64,000 bases of DNA from UBA1563 sp041667115 (GCA_041667115.1 JBAYFO010000004.1:1-64000), one strand, 5' to 3'; positions 8,623 to 18,562 are shown, counted from the first letter of the stretch. Notes: generated by a model from the letters alone, not told the origin. Program-made: numbers and translations.

Positions 8623-9165
8623 TTATTTGTCTAGAGTTTCAACATGAATTTTATCGTTTGTGTAAATGCATATTTCCGAAGCGGTTTGCAATGATTGAAG
8701 AACAATTTCACTTGCAGAAAGTTTGCTGTATTTTTTCAACATTTTAGCGGCGGCAAGGGCATACATTCCACCGGAACCGATAGCGACAATTTTATCATCG
8801 GGTTCAATTACATCTCCGTTGCCGGAAATAATAAAAGCGCTGTCCTTAGAAATTACGGCAAGCATGGCTTCTAATTTTCTGAGATATTTATCCGTCCGCC
8901 ATTCTTTTGCAAGTTCAACGGCTGCACGGTTTACGTTGCCGCGAAACTGTTCAAGCTTATCTTCAAAACGTTCCATGAGTGTAAATGAATCGGCAGATGC
9001 GCCGGCAAAACCGCAAAGGACTTTTCCGTTTGCAATTTTTCTCACCTTCATTGCATTGTGTTTCATCACGGTATTACCGAGTGTTACCTGTCCATCGCCT
9101 CCGAGAGCGGCTTCACCATTGTGGATAACCCCGATGATGGTTGTTGATCTAATATCTATTGGCAT
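8623..9165 (-). CDS. hslV: HslV (ClpQ) peptidase subunit of the HslUV protease
   Basis: HslV is the proteasome beta-type N-terminal threonine peptidase. The 180-residue sequence reads MPIDIRSTTIIGV, then GGDGQVTLGNTVMKHNAMKVRKI and CGFAGASADSFTLMERFEDKL, highly conserved in the family. The catalytic residue should be Thr8, so a 7-residue propeptide must be removed; many HslV proteins only lose Met1. It forms a dodecamer with HslU. A good -10 candidate TAATTTTG lies in the short upstream region (minus strand, about 9200-9207). Confidence 0.97.
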   Translation of the reverse strand: MPIDIRSTTIIGVIHNGEAALGGDGQVTLGNTVMKHNAMKVRKIANGKVLCGFAGASADSFTLMERFEDKLEQFRGNVNRAAVELAKEWRTDKYLRKLEAMLAVISKDSAFIISGNGDVIEPDDKIVAIGSGGMYALAAAKMLKKYSKLSASEIVLQSLQTASEICIYTNDKIHVETLDK

Positions 9166-9228
9166 AATAATCCTTTAAAATCTTTTAGCAAAATTAACTT
9201 TTTTTAAGTGAATAAGAAAAGCGACTCG

Positions 9229-9882
9229 TTATTTCCAGATAAATCGCTCAACAATGAATTTAAGCAGTGGTTTTGCCGGAACTATTTTAGAAACATTTTT
9301 CTGATAAGCAACATACTCACCTCCGAAACGGGCGACTAATTTTTTTTCTTCGTACCACGAACCAATATAAAAATATATGGTTAAACATAGGACGAAGAGA
9401 AAGTAGAAAAGGTTCATTGTCGGGCGAAAGAGAAGAAATAAGATTGAAAACAAATAAATAGGATGACGACTGAACCTATATGGTCCTTCAATTCGTAATG
9501 AAGATACCTCATCAAGGTCTTCTTCTTTATATGTGCCGGCTTTCCAGCGCAGTATTTGGCTGATGCCGAGAAATTCCTTTCCATCAACAAATTTTAAGGT
9601 CCACACTAATCCGAGCAAACTTGCAATTTGAGGGATGAGGATCAGTAAATCGAAAGGAAAAGAAAGGTCGTACAGAATAATATCAGGCTTTGGTGAGAAA
9701 ATCCAAACGAGATAAAACGTAAAAAGTGAAACCACGTTGTAGGTAAACCGGTAAAAAGGAAGAAACCGCGGAAAGGAAACTCGCACAACCTCTTTAATTT
9801 TATTTGAAGCCAGCCACGAATGTGACCATCCAAAAACTAAAAAGAGAAATAGAATAAGAAGAACATTTCCGAAAAGGATCAT
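9229..9882 (-). CDS. PEMT/ICMT-type membrane methyltransferase
   Basis: This 217-residue integral membrane protein has about five hydrophobic segments. A C-terminal region typical of phospholipid/isoprenylcysteine methyltransferase-like enzymes reads GPYRFSRHPIYLFSILFLLF, then YEEKKLVARFGGEYVAYQKNVSKIVP. The RHP and the EE...FG..Y.AY elements are the S-adenosylmethionine-binding features of that superfamily. The substrate could be a phospholipid, a thiol or a prenylated compound; nothing here decides. Its ATG overlaps the rpoN stop by 4 bases (ATGA), so the two are probably co-translated. Confidence 0.8.
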   Translation of the reverse strand: MILFGNVLLILFLFLVFGWSHSWLASNKIKEVVRVSFPRFLPFYRFTYNVVSLFTFYLVWIFSPKPDIILYDLSFPFDLLILIPQIASLLGLVWTLKFVDGKEFLGISQILRWKAGTYKEEDLDEVSSLRIEGPYRFSRHPIYLFSILFLLFRPTMNLFYFLFVLCLTIYFYIGSWYEEKKLVARFGGEYVAYQKNVSKIVPAKPLLKFIVERFIWK

Positions 9883-11330
9883 AATGTTTTACGCAAACGG
9901 GCAACCGGAAGCCGCAATTGCTCGCGGTATTTGGCAACGGTTCGGCGCGCAATGTGTATTCCTTCTTCGTTCAAAATTTCGGCAATTTTATCATCGCTTA
10001 AAGGTGATTGTTTATCTTCCTTGATAATAATTTCTTTGATGCGTTCTTTGATATGTTTGTTTGAAACTTCCTCACCGGAATCTGTTGCTAGCCCTTCGCT
10101 GAAAAAATATTTCAGCTCGTGTACGCCCTGCATACTTTGTACAAATTTTCCGTTTACCACGCGGCTTATCGTGGAGATATCCATCATAATTTCTTCGGCA
10201 ATATCTTTATAGATCATCGGGCGGAGGAATTTAGGACCCTTCTCAAAAAAAGCGACTTGTTTTTCCAGGATAGCCCGCATCACTTTCAGCAATGTTTCGC
10301 GGCGTTGTTCAATACAAGCGATAAACCATTTTGCAGATTCAAACTTTTCGCGTAAAAATTTATAGGTGTTTTTTTCCCTATCCGAGATTTTCTTTTTCCC
10401 CTTGTTCGCGTTCAGCATTTCGATGTATGCCGCATTAACGGTTACCGAAGGCATAGAGCGGTCATTTAAGGTGATAATGTAGTTGTTGTCAACTTTTTCA
10501 AGGAGGAAATCGGGAGTTATTTGGTTGAGTTCTGCAATTTCAAAATTTCCTTCGCCCGGTTTGGGATTTAGTTTTTGGATTAAATCCAAAACGGCGCGCA
10601 GCGTTTCAGAACTGAGAGACATCTTCTGCATTGTTGAGTCAAATCTTTTTTGAACAAAATCATCAAAATGATTTTTAAGCATTTCTTCAGCTAGATAGGA
10701 ATAATAAGGATCAAACGTTCCGTGTTGAAGCTGAATGATAAGACATTCTTGCAGACTGCGGGAGGCAATTCCGATAGGATCAAGTACTTGAATTTCTTTT
10801 AAAACATTTTCGGCATCTTCCAGAGTTACCTTTGCATGCTCGAACATTTCCAAATTGCTGACGATGGTTCCAAGGTCTTGTTTTAAGTATCCGTCTTGGT
10901 CAAGGCTTCCGATGATTTCTTCACCAAGCAGTACAAGCGGTTCATCAAGCTGCAGTAAGTAAAGCTGGTTGAGCAAATGCTCTTGCAGAGATTCTCTTTG
11001 CGGTGCCGTTGGTTGAAATTTTGATTCATCTGCCTGGGTATTGTTGTTGTAAGAGGGATCATCAAAATAATCCTCGTCATTCATATAATCTTCTATGCTG
11101 AATTCATCTTCTTCGCTGTAATCGGAATCTTCAATTTCCTCTCCGATTTCATCCGGTTCTTTTTCATCTTGTTTTAATTCCAAATCTTCTTCAAGAATCG
11201 GATTGAGCTCAAGTTCGGTTTTTATGCGCTGCTCTAGAGCCATCGTATTTAGTTGCAGCAGTTTTTGATATTGAATTTGCTGTGGCGAAAGTTTTTGCTG
11301 CTGTGATAAGCGTTGGGAGAGAGAAAGCAT
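9879..11330 (-). CDS. rpoN: RNA polymerase sigma-54 factor RpoN
   Basis: Sigma-54 directs RNA polymerase to -24/-12 promoters and needs an AAA+ activator. The 483-residue protein shows region I rich in Gln and Leu (LSLSQRLSQQQKLSPQQIQYQKLLQLN), an acidic region II (about 55-90), the core-binding and helix-turn-helix regions, and the RpoN box ARRTVAKYRE at 461-470. Everything needed for function appears present. No enhancer-binding activator gene is in the window. It follows the DUF3109 gene by two bases and overlaps the methyltransferase gene, making a three-gene unit. Confidence 0.97.
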   Translation of the reverse strand: MLSLSQRLSQQQKLSPQQIQYQKLLQLNTMALEQRIKTELELNPILEEDLELKQDEKEPDEIGEEIEDSDYSEEDEFSIEDYMNDEDYFDDPSYNNNTQADESKFQPTAPQRESLQEHLLNQLYLLQLDEPLVLLGEEIIGSLDQDGYLKQDLGTIVSNLEMFEHAKVTLEDAENVLKEIQVLDPIGIASRSLQECLIIQLQHGTFDPYYSYLAEEMLKNHFDDFVQKRFDSTMQKMSLSSETLRAVLDLIQKLNPKPGEGNFEIAELNQITPDFLLEKVDNNYIITLNDRSMPSVTVNAAYIEMLNANKGKKKISDREKNTYKFLREKFESAKWFIACIEQRRETLLKVMRAILEKQVAFFEKGPKFLRPMIYKDIAEEIMMDISTISRVVNGKFVQSMQGVHELKYFFSEGLATDSGEEVSNKHIKERIKEIIIKEDKQSPLSDDKIAEILNEEGIHIARRTVAKYREQLRLPVARLRKTL

Positions 11331-11332
11331 AC

Positions 11333-11902
11333 CTATTTACCAATCATTTCTTTTGCTTTTTTATACCAGTTGTTACCGTATTGTCGCTCTAAACTGCTTT
11401 TACAAAACTCGAAAGCAGTTACATTTTCTTCTTTTCCCTTTTCGAGAGCAGGTCCACAATCTGAAAATTTTTCAAACCGGAGAACCTCGCCACCGAAATC
11501 TGAAACCCGGATCGGAAAGAGGTGACATGAAATCGGTTTCTGAAAGGTTGTCTTTTTCTCAAAAAAGAGTTTTTCCAAAGAGCATTTAGCAATTTCATTT
11601 TCGAAATAAACAAAAACGCATGCCTTGCTGTTTACACTGCGCGTTAATAATTCACCCTCTTTTTTCTCGTAAAATCCATTCTCTTCAATTTCATCCCAAT
11701 GTTCTTCGGGAAGAATGTCTTTTACTAGGGGAAGGATTTTTTCCATTTCTAGTATTTCAGTTTCTGTGAGCGGAGCCCCAAAATCGCTCTCAAGCGTGCA
11801 GCACGCACCTTTGCATTTGTCGAGATTACAGACAAATGGAGTCTCCACCACTTCTTTGCGGAGTAAAACGTCGTTTATCGATATAAAATTGCTATTAAAC
11901 AT
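11333..11902 (-). CDS. DUF3109 family cysteine-rich protein
   Basis: The 189-residue protein has a conserved cysteine pattern: CNLDKCKGACC near the N-terminus, then single cysteines in KACVF and KCSLE, then SCHLFPIRV, SDCGPAL and FCKSS. This matches DUF3109, related to YkgJ-type proteins thought to bind zinc or an Fe-S cluster. No enzymatic function is established. A TATCTTTG -10 candidate lies upstream on the minus strand (about 11922-11929). It is the first gene of the unit that continues into rpoN. Confidence 0.85.
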   Translation of the reverse strand: MFNSNFISINDVLLRKEVVETPFVCNLDKCKGACCTLESDFGAPLTETEILEMEKILPLVKDILPEEHWDEIEENGFYEKKEGELLTRSVNSKACVFVYFENEIAKCSLEKLFFEKKTTFQKPISCHLFPIRVSDFGGEVLRFEKFSDCGPALEKGKEENVTAFEFCKSSLERQYGNNWYKKAKEMIGK

Positions 11903-12047
11903 TGGAATAATTTTTGTTCAAAGATAAGAATTTCTTAAGGAATTATAAATTTTTTTGTAAAACAAAAAATGTTAACGGGACTAAACAAGTTCTGCTATTC
12001 AAAAAAAAATAAGTAAATTTCAACCGACAAATTAGGGAACTTGCTCG

Positions 12048-12824
12048 ATGAAATTAAGCGGAAAAAATGTTGTTATTACGGGCGCCTCCAGCGGTATAGG
12101 GAAAAATCTTGCTCTGCAGTTGGCAAAAGAAGGATGTAGCTTGGTTTTGCTTGCAAGAAGAATTGACGAACTGGAACTCCTTGCGCAGCAAGTTTCGCAG
12201 TATCATGTGATGGTAAAAGTTTATAAATGCGATGTTTCGAATGAGGATGAAGTAAAAAAAGTTTTTTCTCAAATAAAAAAATTTTTCTCTTCAATCGATA
12301 TTGTTGTTCTTAATGCAGGGGTCAGTTTTAGAACGGATGTAAGAAAAGATGAATCTGCAAAAGCCGTGCAAACCTTTGCTGTAAATGTGTTGGGGATGAT
12401 TTACTGCGCCAGCCAGGTAATTCCTGCTTTTATTCAAGCTAAAAATGGGATGATCGTGGGTGTTTCTTCGTTGGCTGAAAGCCGGGGTTTTCCACGCAGC
12501 GGATTTTATTGTGCCAGCAAAGCAGCCGCTTCAACCTATCTTGAAAGTCTTAGAGTAGAATTAAAAAACTACAACATAAAAGTTTTAACAATTAAACCCG
12601 GATTTGTTAAAACTCCCATGACCGATAAAAATGAATTTAAAATGCCGTTTATTATTCCGGTTGAAAAAGCCGTAAAGATAATTGTTGATGGAATAAAGAA
12701 AGAGAAAAAGATAATTCAATTTACGTTCGGAACTATACTGGGAGTAAAAATTTTGAAAATCATGCCGAATTGGTTGTTTGATATTTTTTCTCAAATACAA
12801 CTTAAGAAGCCGTTAAAAAAATGA
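12048..12824 (+). CDS. Short-chain dehydrogenase/reductase
   Basis: A classical SDR of 258 residues. It has the nucleotide-binding TGASSGIG (11-18), the structural NAG (89-91), catalytic serine in VSSLAE (about 140-141), and YCASK with Y154 and K158. The C-terminal part (KPGFVKTPMTDK) fits DltE/YqjQ-like membrane-associated SDRs. Substrate and cofactor preference are not decided by the sequence; an arginine after the second strand (ARR) leans towards NADP(H). Its stop overlaps the start of the lamin-tail gene (ATGA). Confidence 0.9.
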   Translation: MKLSGKNVVITGASSGIGKNLALQLAKEGCSLVLLARRIDELELLAQQVSQYHVMVKVYKCDVSNEDEVKKVFSQIKKFFSSIDIVVLNAGVSFRTDVRKDESAKAVQTFAVNVLGMIYCASQVIPAFIQAKNGMIVGVSSLAESRGFPRSGFYCASKAAASTYLESLRVELKNYNIKVLTIKPGFVKTPMTDKNEFKMPFIIPVEKAVKIIVDGIKKEKKIIQFTFGTILGVKILKIMPNWLFDIFSQIQLKKPLKK

Positions 12825-15800
12825 AAAAGGTTTCTGCGTTAACCCGGTTGTTTTTTTTCTTCCTGGTTTTTGCCGGGATGAGTCAAGCACAGAGTGGTTT
12901 GCCGATAACCTTTTCAGAAATAATGTTCAATCCAACTTCAGGGAATAACGAGTTTATAGAGTTGTACAATACAAGCTTGACCGATTCGATAGACCTCGCC
13001 AATTTTAAAATAAAATATTATACTTCAAATCCGGATGGGCTTTTTTCAACCGGAGCAGGAACAAAACTATCTCCCCGCGGTTTTGCAGTAATATTTGAGG
13101 GAGATTATGATCTAGCGTCCGGCATTTATAAAAATCTTCTCCCGTCTTCCGCATTGATTTTAAAAATCTCAGACAACTCTTTTGGTACTTCCGGAATGGC
13201 AAACACAACAGACCGGGAATTAAAGTTAATTTCATCCGCCGGTGATACGCTTGACACGTATCTCTATTCCGCCAACAACGGAACCGGAATTTCAGACGAG
13301 AAGAAAATTTTAAGCAAAGATAATTCATCAACTAACTGGGGCAATGCGCTGCACGTAAATGGAACACCCGGGTTTAGAAATTCCGTTTCTCCGTTGACTA
13401 TTGATGTTGGAGTTTCTTCAATTACTGTTACACCCATCTTTCCAATTGTCGGCAGTACCGTAGAGGTAGAGGGAGTACTTAAAAATTATGGAATTTCATC
13501 GGTTCAAAATTTTACAGCGGAAGTTTTTTTAGATACGAATAAAAACTCTTTGGGGGAAACAGAAGAAAAAGTCTTCGAGCAAAAATTGTCTCTTAATCCA
13601 AATGACTCAACAACTATTCTCTGTCAACTTCAAAATTTGGTTGTTGGAAATTATCAAATCATCGTTTCAATAACATTGGAGGCAGACGAGAATCAGGCGA
13701 ACAATTCAAAACTTGCCGCGTTTACAGTTCTGGGTAAACCTAATTCGTTTAATGATCTTGTTATCAACGAAATAATGTATGCACCAACCACCGGCGAGCC
13801 TGAATGGGTGGAACTTTTCAATCGTTCTGAAAAACCGATAAATTTGAAAAAATGGAAAATTTCCGACAACGCAACCCCGGTTGCAATAAGCAACATTGAT
13901 GTTTTTATCCCGGCAAAGTCGTATATAGTTTTGAGCAAAGATTCAACCGTACTCAATTATTATAACATTACTTCGCAAGTTATAACGCTAAGCTTACCCG
14001 CATTAAACAACACCGATGACGCGGTTGTGTTAAGAGATTCGCTTAACATTTTGATGGATAGCGTTTACTATTTTTCGAGTTGGGGTGGCGGAAGCGGAAG
14101 ATCCCTTGAGCGAATTGATATGGATCAACCTGCGATAAATCAATCGAATTGGAAAACTTCAACCGGGATTTACAAAGCTACGCCGGGCAAAATAAATTCC
14201 GTTACACGAAAAGATTTTGACGGAACGGTAACAGATATTTCTTTTTCTCCGAAAAATCCAATTGCCGGAGACAATATTTCATTCTCAGCAAAAGCAAAAA
14301 ATCCCGGGAAGAATGAACTCTCATTTCAGCTCGAACTCTATCTTGATGAAAACCTTGATTCAATTCCCGACGCAGGAGCAATAACTTCTGATTCGTTTAC
14401 ACTTATTCCGCTTGATTCGCTTTCCGTTCCGTTCAATTATGTTTATAATAATTTCAAAGGGACAAAAGGATTTTTTGTGAAAGGGATTTTTGCACAAGAT
14501 GACGATACGACAAACAATTCTTTCTACAAAACACTTTCTGCGGGATTTCCTTCCGGTAGTGTGTTGATAAACGAAGTGATGTTCACGCCCGTAAATGGAG
14601 AGCCGGAATGGGTTGAAGTTTTTAATGCATCAACCGATACGATCAATTTAAAAGATTGGACGATCAACGATGTTTATACGACTCCTGCATACGGAAAAGT
14701 TTCCGGAGATTTTATTTTACTTCCTCAAGCTTTCGGTGTGTTAGCAAAAGATTCGTCAATCATTAACTACCACCGAACTATTCCTTCAAACATTGCTAAA
14801 CTAACGTTACCGGTTTTAAATAATGATGCCGATGGGGTTGTTTTAAAAGATAACCGCGCGATTATGATGGATTCCGTCCTTTATTATAGCGGTTGGGGCG
14901 GAACAAACGGCTTCTCGCTTGAAAGAAAATTATTATCGGTGCCGGCAAATTATCAGGACAATTGGGGGAGTTCGTTGGATATTGAGCAAAGCACACCCGG
15001 GAGAATAAATAGCCAAACGCCAAAAGAATATGATCTAACAATTTCAAAACTCGCAACCGATCAATCGGCTTTTGGAGAAAATGAAAGTTTTTTGGTTTAT
15101 GCAATGGTGAAAAATATCGGAAGAAATGTGATTCAGCAGTTCAGCGTGAAGTTTTTTATTGACACAGATTCAAACCGGGCGGTGGATAATTTGTTCGATA
15201 CACAATCTATTTCTGCGCAACTTCAAAGCGGGGATTCGATAAAGATTTTTTCCGGAGTTAACAGTTCGATTTCGAAAAAGACATTGTTTGCCTCAAAAAT
15301 TATTTTTGCGGATGATGCGGATTCGTTAAACAATTATGCTGAAAAGTATTTTGAACCGGGATATCGCAGTCAATCAATTGTTATAAATGAAGTGATGTAC
15401 AATCCGAACGATAATGAACCAGAATGGATCGAACTGAAAGCAAACGATTCACTCAACTTGAAAAACTGGTCAATTACTGATTCCCTTTCAACTCCAACAA
15501 AAGTAAAAATCACATACAACGATTTTTATCTTTCGCCAAACGAATTTGTTGTATTTGCTAAAGATTCCATTTCGTTTTTTAATGCATATCATTCTTCTGC
15601 AAATACACGATTTATTCCGGTTTATCTTCCTTCGCTTAGCAACACTGAAGACGGCATTCATGTTTATGATTTCCGCGACGCGCTTATTGATAGAATGCAT
15701 TATAAATCCACGTGGGCAGGCAAAAAGGGATTTTCAATTGAACACGTTATCGGTACAAGCGACAGTCTAAGTTGGATTACCTCGCTAGCATTAAAAGGTA

Positions 15801-16675
15801 ATTCGGCGGGAGAAGAAAATTTTCTCCCGAATCAAAACCTAAAGCGAAATGCAATTGTTATAAACGAAATTATGTTCGCTCCCGATGTTGACAATAGTGA
15901 GTTTATTGAATTTCAAAATATATCGAACGACTCAATAAACATCGGCGGCTGGCGCTTTGAAGATGAAAAAGGAAATTTTTATAAACTTTCTGAAACCGGA
16001 TTTGTGATTCCGCCGGGTGAGTTTTTTCTCTTCGCGGCTGATTCAGTTGTGCTGCAAAAATATCCTGAGTTAAGTTCGTTTTTAAATATTTCCATTGCAA
16101 CTGAACCATCACTTGGTTTTACAAACACCGGGGAACTGATCCAGCTTAAAAATATTTTCGGCGCGGCTATCGACTCGGTTGTTTATTCCGATTCTTGGCA
16201 CAACAAAAATATATTGAATACAAAAAACAAATCACTTGAAAGAATAAATCCTGACCTTGACGGAAACTTAAGTGCCAACTGGAGCACTTCTGTTGCAGTG
16301 GTAGGAGCTACACCGGGAAGACTAAACAGCATTTATACAAAAAACACAAACAGGGGATCGAATATTTCGGTTTCGCCCAATCCTTTTTCACCTGACAACG
16401 ATGGAGTTGAAGATTTTACAATTATCAACTACAACTTGTCGCAGGCAATCTCCCAAACGCGAATTAAAATATTTGATGCGAAAGGAAGGTTAGTACGGAC
16501 ACTTATTAATAATCAGGCAAGCGGACAGTCGGGCTCGATTATTTTTGATGGTTTGGATGATAGCGGCAATCCTCTTCGCATTGGGATGTATATTGTTTAT
16601 CTTGAAGCGATGAGCGATGCTTCGGCAGTTGTAGACAAATTGAAAACCGTCGTTGTGGTTGCAAGAAAATTGTAA
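12821..16675 (+). CDS. Large secreted protein with five lamin-tail domains and a FlgD-like C-terminus
   Basis: After a signal peptide (to about residue 23, MSQAQS), five lamin-tail (LTD) domains begin near residues 29, 313, 580, 852 and 1012. Each carries a variant of INEIMYAPTTGEPEWVELFN and a later AxDSSxxNY and SLER element. CARDB-like beta sandwiches lie between several of them (for example DVGVSSITVTPIFPIVGSTV). The last about 100 residues (NISVSPNPFSPDNDGVEDF to the end) form a FlgD-Ig-like domain often found at the C-terminus of proteins exported by Bacteroidota and relatives. It is likely a surface or extracellular structural or adhesive protein; ligand unknown. Its start overlaps the SDR stop. 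Confidence 0.87.
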   Translation: MKKVSALTRLFFFFLVFAGMSQAQSGLPITFSEIMFNPTSGNNEFIELYNTSLTDSIDLANFKIKYYTSNPDGLFSTGAGTKLSPRGFAVIFEGDYDLASGIYKNLLPSSALILKISDNSFGTSGMANTTDRELKLISSAGDTLDTYLYSANNGTGISDEKKILSKDNSSTNWGNALHVNGTPGFRNSVSPLTIDVGVSSITVTPIFPIVGSTVEVEGVLKNYGISSVQNFTAEVFLDTNKNSLGETEEKVFEQKLSLNPNDSTTILCQLQNLVVGNYQIIVSITLEADENQANNSKLAAFTVLGKPNSFNDLVINEIMYAPTTGEPEWVELFNRSEKPINLKKWKISDNATPVAISNIDVFIPAKSYIVLSKDSTVLNYYNITSQVITLSLPALNNTDDAVVLRDSLNILMDSVYYFSSWGGGSGRSLERIDMDQPAINQSNWKTSTGIYKATPGKINSVTRKDFDGTVTDISFSPKNPIAGDNISFSAKAKNPGKNELSFQLELYLDENLDSIPDAGAITSDSFTLIPLDSLSVPFNYVYNNFKGTKGFFVKGIFAQDDDTTNNSFYKTLSAGFPSGSVLINEVMFTPVNGEPEWVEVFNASTDTINLKDWTINDVYTTPAYGKVSGDFILLPQAFGVLAKDSSIINYHRTIPSNIAKLTLPVLNNDADGVVLKDNRAIMMDSVLYYSGWGGTNGFSLERKLLSVPANYQDNWGSSLDIEQSTPGRINSQTPKEYDLTISKLATDQSAFGENESFLVYAMVKNIGRNVIQQFSVKFFIDTDSNRAVDNLFDTQSISAQLQSGDSIKIFSGVNSSISKKTLFASKIIFADDADSLNNYAEKYFEPGYRSQSIVINEVMYNPNDNEPEWIELKANDSLNLKNWSITDSLSTPTKVKITYNDFYLSPNEFVVFAKDSISFFNAYHSSANTRFIPVYLPSLSNTEDGIHVYDFRDALIDRMHYKSTWAGKKGFSIEHVIGTSDSLSWITSLALKGNSAGEENFLPNQNLKRNAIVINEIMFAPDVDNSEFIEFQNISNDSINIGGWRFEDEKGNFYKLSETGFVIPPGEFFLFAADSVVLQKYPELSSFLNISIATEPSLGFTNTGELIQLKNIFGAAIDSVVYSDSWHNKNILNTKNKSLERINPDLDGNLSANWSTSVAVVGATPGRLNSIYTKNTNRGSNISVSPNPFSPDNDGVEDFTIINYNLSQAISQTRIKIFDAKGRLVRTLINNQASGQSGSIIFDGLDDSGNPLRIGMYIVYLEAMSDASAVVDKLKTVVVVARKL

Positions 16676-16729
16676 TTATTGTAGTTTGAAAAAACTATTT
16701 ATGGATTTTAGAAAACAACAAAAAATATC

Positions 16730-17110
16730 ATGACCGAAATAAAATATTTTACTCCGAAAGAAGCAGCAAAAACGCTTCCGCTTGTAAAAAAAATTGTTAA
16801 AGATATTCTACGCGACGGAAAAGAAATACAGATATTAATGGATGAAGTTGGAGGCGATGTTCAACGTAATCCCGGGATTTCCGAACGGTTAAAAATAATG
16901 CAAGACTATTTAAAAGAACTGCTGGATATCGGTTGCTATTATAAAGATTGGGATTTCTCTATCGGGTTAGTTGATTTCCCTTCCGTGATAGATGGGAAAG
17001 AAGTTTTTCTTTGCTGGCGCAGTGACGAAGAGGCAATCCTCTATTATCACGGTACCGAAGGAGGTTTTGCCGAAAGAAAAACCATTCCCGAAGAATATTT
17101 TTATAATTAA
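16730..17110 (+). CDS. DUF2203 family protein
   Basis: A 126-residue cytoplasmic protein with the DUF2203 layout: N-terminal FTPKEAAKTLPLVKKIVKDIL, a helical middle and the C-terminal signature GLVDFPSVIDGKEVFLCWRSDEEAILYYHGTEGGFAERKTI (the key part is FLCWR...YYH). The function of this family is not known. It stands 54 bases after the lamin-tail gene and 48 before an HAD phosphatase on the same strand. Confidence 0.88.
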   Translation: MTEIKYFTPKEAAKTLPLVKKIVKDILRDGKEIQILMDEVGGDVQRNPGISERLKIMQDYLKELLDIGCYYKDWDFSIGLVDFPSVIDGKEVFLCWRSDEEAILYYHGTEGGFAERKTIPEEYFYN

Positions 17111-17158
17111 AGTGGAAGTAAAATTATCATTACTAATGCAGATGGGTCAATTGTTTAA

Positions 17159-17800
17159 ATGAAAAATCTACAACTCTTTGTGTTCGATTTAGATGGAACG
17201 CTTACCGAATCCTCCGAAACCATATACCAAACAACAATGAAAACGTTCGAGCAGTTTGGTCAGAACGTTCATCTTCCTAAAGAAGAATTAGACAAACGTA
17301 TCGGCGAGCATTTTCAAACAATATTTGATGATCTGGAAATTCCGGTTGCCGATATTGAGAAATTTATTGATGTGTATAAAACAATTTATTTTGATTTTAT
17401 CGATACTACAAAACTTTATCCAGGGGTAGAACACACACTTTCGACATTGAAAAAGAATGGGAAGAAAATTGCTCTACTCACCACTAAAGCACAGGAGCAG
17501 GCATGGCGCATTATTCATCATTTCAAATTGGAACAATATTTTGATGAAATCATTGGAAGAAGAAATGGAATGGGACACAAACCATCACCCGAGCCGCTCC
17601 TTTTTATTTGCAATGCCCTCTCGATTTTGCCGGAAGCGACTCTCATGGTTGGAGATTCAGAACTTGATGTACAGTGCGGGAAAAATGCCGGGGCTAGAAC
17701 TTGTGCGGTAACGTATGGTTACCGCCCGGAAGAAATTCTTGCTAAAGAAAATCCCGATTATACGATAAAAAAAATTTCAGATTTATTAGATAATTTCTAA
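17159..17800 (+). CDS. HAD-superfamily phosphoglycolate phosphatase-like hydrolase
   Basis: A 213-residue HAD hydrolase with all four motifs: FDLDGTLTESSE (D10 and D12), LLTTK, GHKPSPEPL (lysine) and MVGDSELDVQCGKNAG. The cap region and the KPSPEP motif fit the Gph/PGP group, which removes phosphate from 2-phosphoglycolate, but related pyrophosphatases look the same at this level. It is 9 bases upstream of the ion-channel gene and probably co-transcribed with it. Confidence 0.87.
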   Translation: MKNLQLFVFDLDGTLTESSETIYQTTMKTFEQFGQNVHLPKEELDKRIGEHFQTIFDDLEIPVADIEKFIDVYKTIYFDFIDTTKLYPGVEHTLSTLKKNGKKIALLTTKAQEQAWRIIHHFKLEQYFDEIIGRRNGMGHKPSPEPLLFICNALSILPEATLMVGDSELDVQCGKNAGARTCAVTYGYRPEEILAKENPDYTIKKISDLLDNF

Positions 17801-17809
17801 AGTTGAACT

Positions 17810-18562
17810 ATGAAATCGAGAATTTACTTTTTACTTTTTTTATTGACTATTAGTTTTGCCGTTAACACAACTGTGTTCTGGTATTATGAACAAAACATTA
17901 ACCCACACGTGCACAATTATTTTGACGTTGTCTGGTGGTGGATGGTAAGTTCAACAACAGTGGGGTATGGCGACGTAGTTCCGATAACCGTACCCGGAAG
18001 GATTGCCGCAATAATTTCAATTTTTGTGGGAGTATTTTTTTACACAAACATCATAACCATCATTGCCGAAACCGTGCATCGATCATTTGAAAAACACCTT
18101 CGCGGGTTAGTTCAGGTTAAATGTAAAAATCATATTGTTATTTGCGAATACACGGCGTTTGCCGATGAACTGATTCAAGAGCTGCCACAAATGGAAGGAT
18201 TGGCTGGCAAGGAAGTTGTTATTGTTACCGATTTAGTAGAAACGAATCCATATCTGCAGCATTTTTTTGTGAAGGGTGTTCCCATTAATCCGCTTAATTT
18301 GAAAAAAGCAAATATTAATGAGGCGGATTACATTTTCGTTTTTGCTAATATTCGGTTTAAAGACCCGGATGTGAAGACATTGCATCTTCTCTCGCGAATC
18401 AAAAAATTGAACAATCATGCAAAAATTATTATTGAATTAGAAAACCCGCTCGATGATTTAGTGAAACACCTAGACGCTTCAATTGTGGTTGTTGAGAGTA
18501 GAAAAATGTTAGAGGATTTGCTTAAACACCAGTCAATAAAATTCAACGATCTTATGAAATAA
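17810..18562 (+). CDS. Two-TM potassium channel-like protein with RCK (TrkA-N) domain
   Basis: The 250-residue protein has a first membrane helix (residues 4-24), a pore loop with the K+ selectivity filter TVGYGD at 50-55, a second helix (about 63-85), and a cytoplasmic RCK/TrkA-N-type domain starting near NHIVICEYT. This is the minimal architecture of bacterial ligand-gated K+ channels. The Rossmann nucleotide-binding GxGxxG is not recognisable: the turn reads CEYTAFADEL, so NAD binding is doubtful and the gating ligand unknown. The RCK-C subdomain is absent, which makes the protein short. Confidence 0.85.
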   Translation: MKSRIYFLLFLLTISFAVNTTVFWYYEQNINPHVHNYFDVVWWWMVSSTTVGYGDVVPITVPGRIAAIISIFVGVFFYTNIITIIAETVHRSFEKHLRGLVQVKCKNHIVICEYTAFADELIQELPQMEGLAGKEVVIVTDLVETNPYLQHFFVKGVPINPLNLKKANINEADYIFVFANIRFKDPDVKTLHLLSRIKKLNNHAKIIIELENPLDDLVKHLDASIVVVESRKMLEDLLKHQSIKFNDLMK

